DNA from: an uncultured Veillonella sp.
GTDB taxonomy: Bacteria; Bacillota; Negativicutes; Veillonellales; Veillonellaceae
Reading direction: 5' to 3'
Length of the DNA stretch: 9,286 nt
NCBI GenBank assembly: GCA_900544365.1
Contig: UQVF01000059.1
Span: forward strand, 1-9,286
Below, one piece after another: positions 6,320 through 9,286 of this stretch. The position numbers and the translations under genes were made by a program. The notes under the pieces were generated by a model. That model did no database searches. It was not told the origin of the DNA and saw nothing but the letters and a program-made list of their open reading frames with translations. Each line of letters begins with the position of its first letter. Position 1 is the stretch's first letter.

Positions 6320-9136
6320 TTATTTAGAACATGCATCTAATAGGTATGCAATACCAATGAATGGAATGCCTGCACGCTCTCCTAAACCAATTTCACAAGT
6401 AGAGCTAGAGCTTACTCCTAATGTTGCTCCATACTCATTCACTTCATCTCCCAAGTCTCGTGTAGCGGAGTGGTTCAATTCCGGTGTGAAGAAACCTTTT
6501 TGCCCTGCAAAACCACAGCATGCAAAGGATTTAATATTGAATACTTCATCAGTACATGCTCGTGCAATAAGTTCAATATATTTTTCCTTACCAGCTTTTT
6601 TGATTTTACATTGTTTATGAACAATAACTCGTTCTTTACATTTCACGATATCTAATTTAGGCACGATATGCGTGTACAAAAATTCAGATACATCTAGAAT
6701 CGTCACAGATTTGATATGTTTAAACGCATGGGAGAAACATGCAGAATGGTCAATCACTACAGGATATACACCACCACAGCTCGCTTCTAATAAAGCATTT
6801 TCTAAATCTCGTAATGCACGTTTATCAATATCTTCATAGTTTTCAAAACTCAAGCCACAGCATAAGTTTTCAATGTGGCGTGGATAGATTACATTATAGC
6901 CAGCTTTTTTACATAAGTTTTCCATTACTTGTTGCAAGCTACGAGTATCTTTTTGTCCTTGATTTGGTTTGAATGCGCGGTTAGCACAAGTACTGAAATA
7001 AACCACATTGTCATTACCCACTGTATTGCGTTGATTTTTTAACGTATAACGATTTGCTTTTGGCAATGTTGTTGGTGCATATGGAGTGACTCCAGTTAAC
7101 TCATGAGCTCCTTTAGTGATCTTAGAAATTAATTTGTTAGTAATAACTTTACTTGCAGCACCACCTAATGTAACACCCATACGAGCTGCTGATAAAGTAG
7201 CTGGGAAGTTATCATAAATGGCTTCAGCAATACCATGACCTTTTGCAGTTACTTTACGAACAGATAAGGCGATTTGTGCTGTATCAATGCCTAATGGACA
7301 TAGCATGGAACACATGGAACATGCCGCACATGTATCCACACCATAATACTGATATCCCTCAGCCAAGGCATCTGCTTCTGCATGTTTACCTTCTTGACGA
7401 AGACGTGTTTCTTCACGTACCAAGGAAATACGTTGACGAGGTGTTAATGTCAAGTTTTTAGATGGACAGTTCTTTTCACAGAAACCACATTCAATACACA
7501 TATTGAACAGTGGATCAATAGCAGCCATGGCTTTCAAGTTCTTTTTATATACATCTGGATCATCTGTGATGATAACATCTGGATTAATTAAGTAATTAGG
7601 ATCAAATAATTCTTTGATGCGGCGGTTAACTTGGTAGGCTTTAACACCCCACTCTAATTCAACGAATGGCGCCACCATACGACCTGTACCATGCTCTGCT
7701 TTAATACTACCTTCTACCTCAGCAATACGTTCTGACATCTCTTTTACAAGATCGCTAAAGTTATCACGCTCTCTAGAATCATTCAAGTCTGGAGTAATGA
7801 TAAAATGAACATTGCCGCTTAAGGCATGACCAAAGATAATGCCATTATCCATAAAATCATATTTACGGAATAACTCTGTAATGATACCTATACCTTTAAC
7901 AAAATCTTCTATTTTAAAACATACGTCTTCTGTAATTACCGTAGAACCAGATTTACGTTGTCCTGCTGCAATTGGTAATAAACCTTTACGAATATACCAC
8001 CATGCATTGTATTCTTCTGGATCTGTAGAGTATAAACTAGGAATAATTGTTGGAATATCCTTTAATTGTTCTTTAATATATTCCACTTGTTCCGCTAATT
8101 CTTGCTCATTATTACTTTCAGATTGGAATAAGATACAGCTAGTACCTTCAGGAACCCCGCGAACAAAATCAGGTACTTGCTCTAATTTTTGAACACTCTT
8201 AAGACTGAGATAATCCATCATTTCAGCAGATACAACATATTTTCTACCCATATTCGCTAATGTTACAACTGCACGAGAAGCATCTGACAATTCCTTGTAG
8301 AACACGAGACCACAGGCTTTGAACTTTTTATCTTCTACTGTGTTATATACAACTTTAGATACAAATCCTAATGTACCTTCAGAACCTATAAAGATATGAT
8401 TCAAAATATCAACAATATCCTCAAAATCAACTAGTGTATTAATAGAATATCCAGTTGTATTTTTTATTTTATATTTACGTTTAATTAATTCTACCAATTC
8501 AGGATCATCAAAAATCCATTGGCGCAAATCTAATAAACCTTTTACAAGGTCCCCTCGATTTTGTAAAAATGCTTGAATACTACTTGGATCACTTGTATCT
8601 AAGATCGTACCATCCACTAAAACAACTCTTACAGATTTTACTGTTTGATATGAATTTTCTACTGTACCGCAGCACATACCAGAAGAGTTATTGTTAAAAA
8701 TACCACCTACCAATGCACTAGCAATTGTCGCTGGATCAGGACCTATCTTACGACCATAAGGAGCTAATTTATCATTTGCATCAGAGCCTATTACACCACA
8801 ATCACAACATAATGCTTTACCACCATCAAGGACTTCCATATTCTTGAATCCATCATTAGCGACTACTAACACATTTTCACTGGAAGCTTGACCTGATAAA
8901 GAGGTGCCAGCAGCTCTAAAAGTAACTGGTGTACCATACTGATTTGCTAACTTCAATATACGAATTACTTCCTCTTCACTATTCGCTTTCACTACAACTT
9001 GTGGAACATAAGAATAGCAAGACGCATCTACACCATAAGCATAGCGATGCAAAAAATCAGTGAATACACGGTTAGGACATACTGCCTGTGCTTCTTTTGA
9101 AAAAGAGGCAAAATCGTAACGTAACGGTGCTTTCAT
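6320..9136 (-). CDS. FAD-binding and 4Fe-4S dehydrogenase, D-lactate dehydrogenase (Dld-II) type
   Basis: A 938-residue fusion of a flavin dehydrogenase and an iron-sulfur subunit, probably oxidising D-lactate to pyruvate. Seen, in order: FAD-binding PCMH domain (about 40-270) with FRAAGTSLSGQ, KIGPDPATI and NNNSSGMCCGT; FAD-linked oxidase C-terminal domain (about 275-525) with GHALSGNVH (436-444) and EHGTGR (481-486); two 4Fe-4S motifs, Cys547/550/553/557 and Cys603/606/609/613, each ending CP; and two CCG-type domains with CCG at 759-761 and at 873-875. Domain order, length and the MCCGT segment match the Dld-II type. No signal peptide or clear membrane span is seen, so it is cytoplasmic or peripheral. 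The ATG at 9136 has AGGAGG 7 nt upstream, whereas the longer frame's ATG (9154) lies before that site. It has its own promoter and terminator. Alternatives are a glycolate or 2-hydroxyglutarate dehydrogenase; the electron acceptor is unknown. Confidence 0.85.
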   Translation of the reverse strand: MKAPLRYDFASFSKEAQAVCPNRVFTDFLHRYAYGVDASCYSYVPQVVVKANSEEEVIRILKLANQYGTPVTFRAAGTSLSGQASSENVLVVANDGFKNMEVLDGGKALCCDCGVIGSDANDKLAPYGRKIGPDPATIASALVGGIFNNNSSGMCCGTVENSYQTVKSVRVVLVDGTILDTSDPSSIQAFLQNRGDLVKGLLDLRQWIFDDPELVELIKRKYKIKNTTGYSINTLVDFEDIVDILNHIFIGSEGTLGFVSKVVYNTVEDKKFKACGLVFYKELSDASRAVVTLANMGRKYVVSAEMMDYLSLKSVQKLEQVPDFVRGVPEGTSCILFQSESNNEQELAEQVEYIKEQLKDIPTIIPSLYSTDPEEYNAWWYIRKGLLPIAAGQRKSGSTVITEDVCFKIEDFVKGIGIITELFRKYDFMDNGIIFGHALSGNVHFIITPDLNDSRERDNFSDLVKEMSERIAEVEGSIKAEHGTGRMVAPFVELEWGVKAYQVNRRIKELFDPNYLINPDVIITDDPDVYKKNLKAMAAIDPLFNMCIECGFCEKNCPSKNLTLTPRQRISLVREETRLRQEGKHAEADALAEGYQYYGVDTCAACSMCSMLCPLGIDTAQIALSVRKVTAKGHGIAEAIYDNFPATLSAARMGVTLGGAASKVITNKLISKITKGAHELTGVTPYAPTTLPKANRYTLKNQRNTVGNDNVVYFSTCANRAFKPNQGQKDTRSLQQVMENLCKKAGYNVIYPRHIENLCCGLSFENYEDIDKRALRDLENALLEASCGGVYPVVIDHSACFSHAFKHIKSVTILDVSEFLYTHIVPKLDIVKCKERVIVHKQCKIKKAGKEKYIELIARACTDEVFNIKSFACCGFAGQKGFFTPELNHSATRDLGDEVNEYGATLGVSSSSTCEIGLGERAGIPFIGIAYLLDACSK

Positions 9137-9143
9137 AATAGGA

Positions 9144-9149
9144 CCTCCT
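9144..9149 (-). promoter_or_regulatory. Ribosome binding site deciding the dehydrogenase start
   Basis: AGGAGG lies 7 nt before the ATG at 9136. An in-frame ATG at 9154 lies upstream of this site and is not preceded by one of its own, so the shorter protein starting MKAPLRYDF is preferred. Confidence 0.85.
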
Positions 9150-9182
9150 AGCATTACTGCATTAAAGAATAATATATTACTC

Positions 9183-9197
9183 CGAACGACTTGTTCG
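9183..9197 (-). other. Small hairpin in the dehydrogenase leader
   Basis: CGAAC and GTTCG form a 5-bp stem around a 5-nt loop in the leader, extendable by a U-G pair. It is not followed by a U-run, so it is not a terminator. It could be a regulatory or stabilising leader structure, or chance. Confidence 0.35.
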
Positions 9198-9208
9198 AGA
9201 TTGCATAG

Positions 9209-9219
9209 AGCATTATGCT
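9209..9219. promoter_or_regulatory. Candidate operator palindrome at the dehydrogenase start site
   Basis: AGCAT-T-ATGCT is a perfect 5+5 inverted repeat that falls at about +1 to +12 of the predicted transcript, a position where a bound repressor would block initiation. No regulator gene is in the window and the motif was not matched to a known family. Confidence 0.4.
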
Positions 9220-9226
9220 TACCTAT

Positions 9227-9255
9227 AGTTTACCATATGAGTATTGTTTAGTAAA
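9227..9255 (-). promoter_or_regulatory. Candidate promoter of the dehydrogenase gene
   Basis: The minus strand shows TTTACT (-35, 9250-9255), a 17-nt spacer, and TAAACT (-10, 9227-9232) with an extended -10 TGG. Both boxes match four of six consensus positions. The region upstream (9258-9286) is almost pure A/T and could act as an UP element. The predicted start is near 9220, giving a leader of about 85 nt. No gene is seen between 9137 and 9286. Confidence 0.65.
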
Positions 9256-9286
9256 TTGGATAATAATTTTTTATTATTTTAATTAT

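Noticed and set aside
7839..8192. Plus-strand open frame of 117 codons opposite the dehydrogenase
   Set aside because: It is antisense to a conserved FAD-domain region, with no ribosome site or family features.
9260..9277. AT-only 7-bp inverted repeat followed by T residues on the plus strand
   Set aside because: With no G-C pairs the stem would be too weak for a terminator; it is better read as the A/T-rich upstream part of the dehydrogenase promoter.

Overview
The window is about 9.3 kb of low-GC bacterial DNA in which every convincing gene lies on the minus strand. Gene content and protein style fit an anaerobic, lactate-using Firmicute of the Negativicutes. A Veillonella-like genome is my best guess, from overall resemblance rather than a database match. 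No mobile element, CRISPR array, tRNA or rRNA was seen.

Read in the direction of transcription (right to left), the first unit (about 9255 to 6253) is a single large gene for a one-polypeptide FAD/iron-sulfur dehydrogenase of the D-lactate dehydrogenase (Dld-II) type. It has its own candidate promoter, a leader of about 85 nt with a small palindrome near the predicted start, and an intrinsic terminator.

The second unit starts right behind that terminator. A good sigma-70-type promoter (about 6224-6252) leads into a canonical FMN riboswitch (6059-6181), a spacer hairpin and an intrinsic terminator (5984-6012) just before ribD. The genes ribD, ribE, ribBA and ribH follow. Together they encode the dedicated riboflavin route from GTP and ribulose 5-phosphate, except for the phosphatase step, and the flavokinase is not in the window.

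No terminator is visible after ribH. The gene train continues with hslO (Hsp33 redox chaperone), mtnA (methylthioribose-1-phosphate isomerase) and the first 158 codons of mtaD (methylthioadenosine/S-adenosylhomocysteine deaminase), with gaps of 14, 28 and 9 nt. The likely picture is one FMN-controlled operon joining riboflavin synthesis, a redox chaperone and methylthioadenosine salvage. Whether transcripts really run through all seven genes is inference.

Nothing here amounts to a clearly undescribed system. The points most worth a second look are a run of ten G in the mtaD coding strand, the extension of an FMN-riboswitch operon into hslO-mtnA-mtaD, a candidate antiterminator pairing between aptamer and terminator, an alternative helix inside the aptamer, and a palindrome at the predicted start of the dehydrogenase transcript. 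Several starts were moved from the longest reading frame to positions supported by ribosome binding sites.
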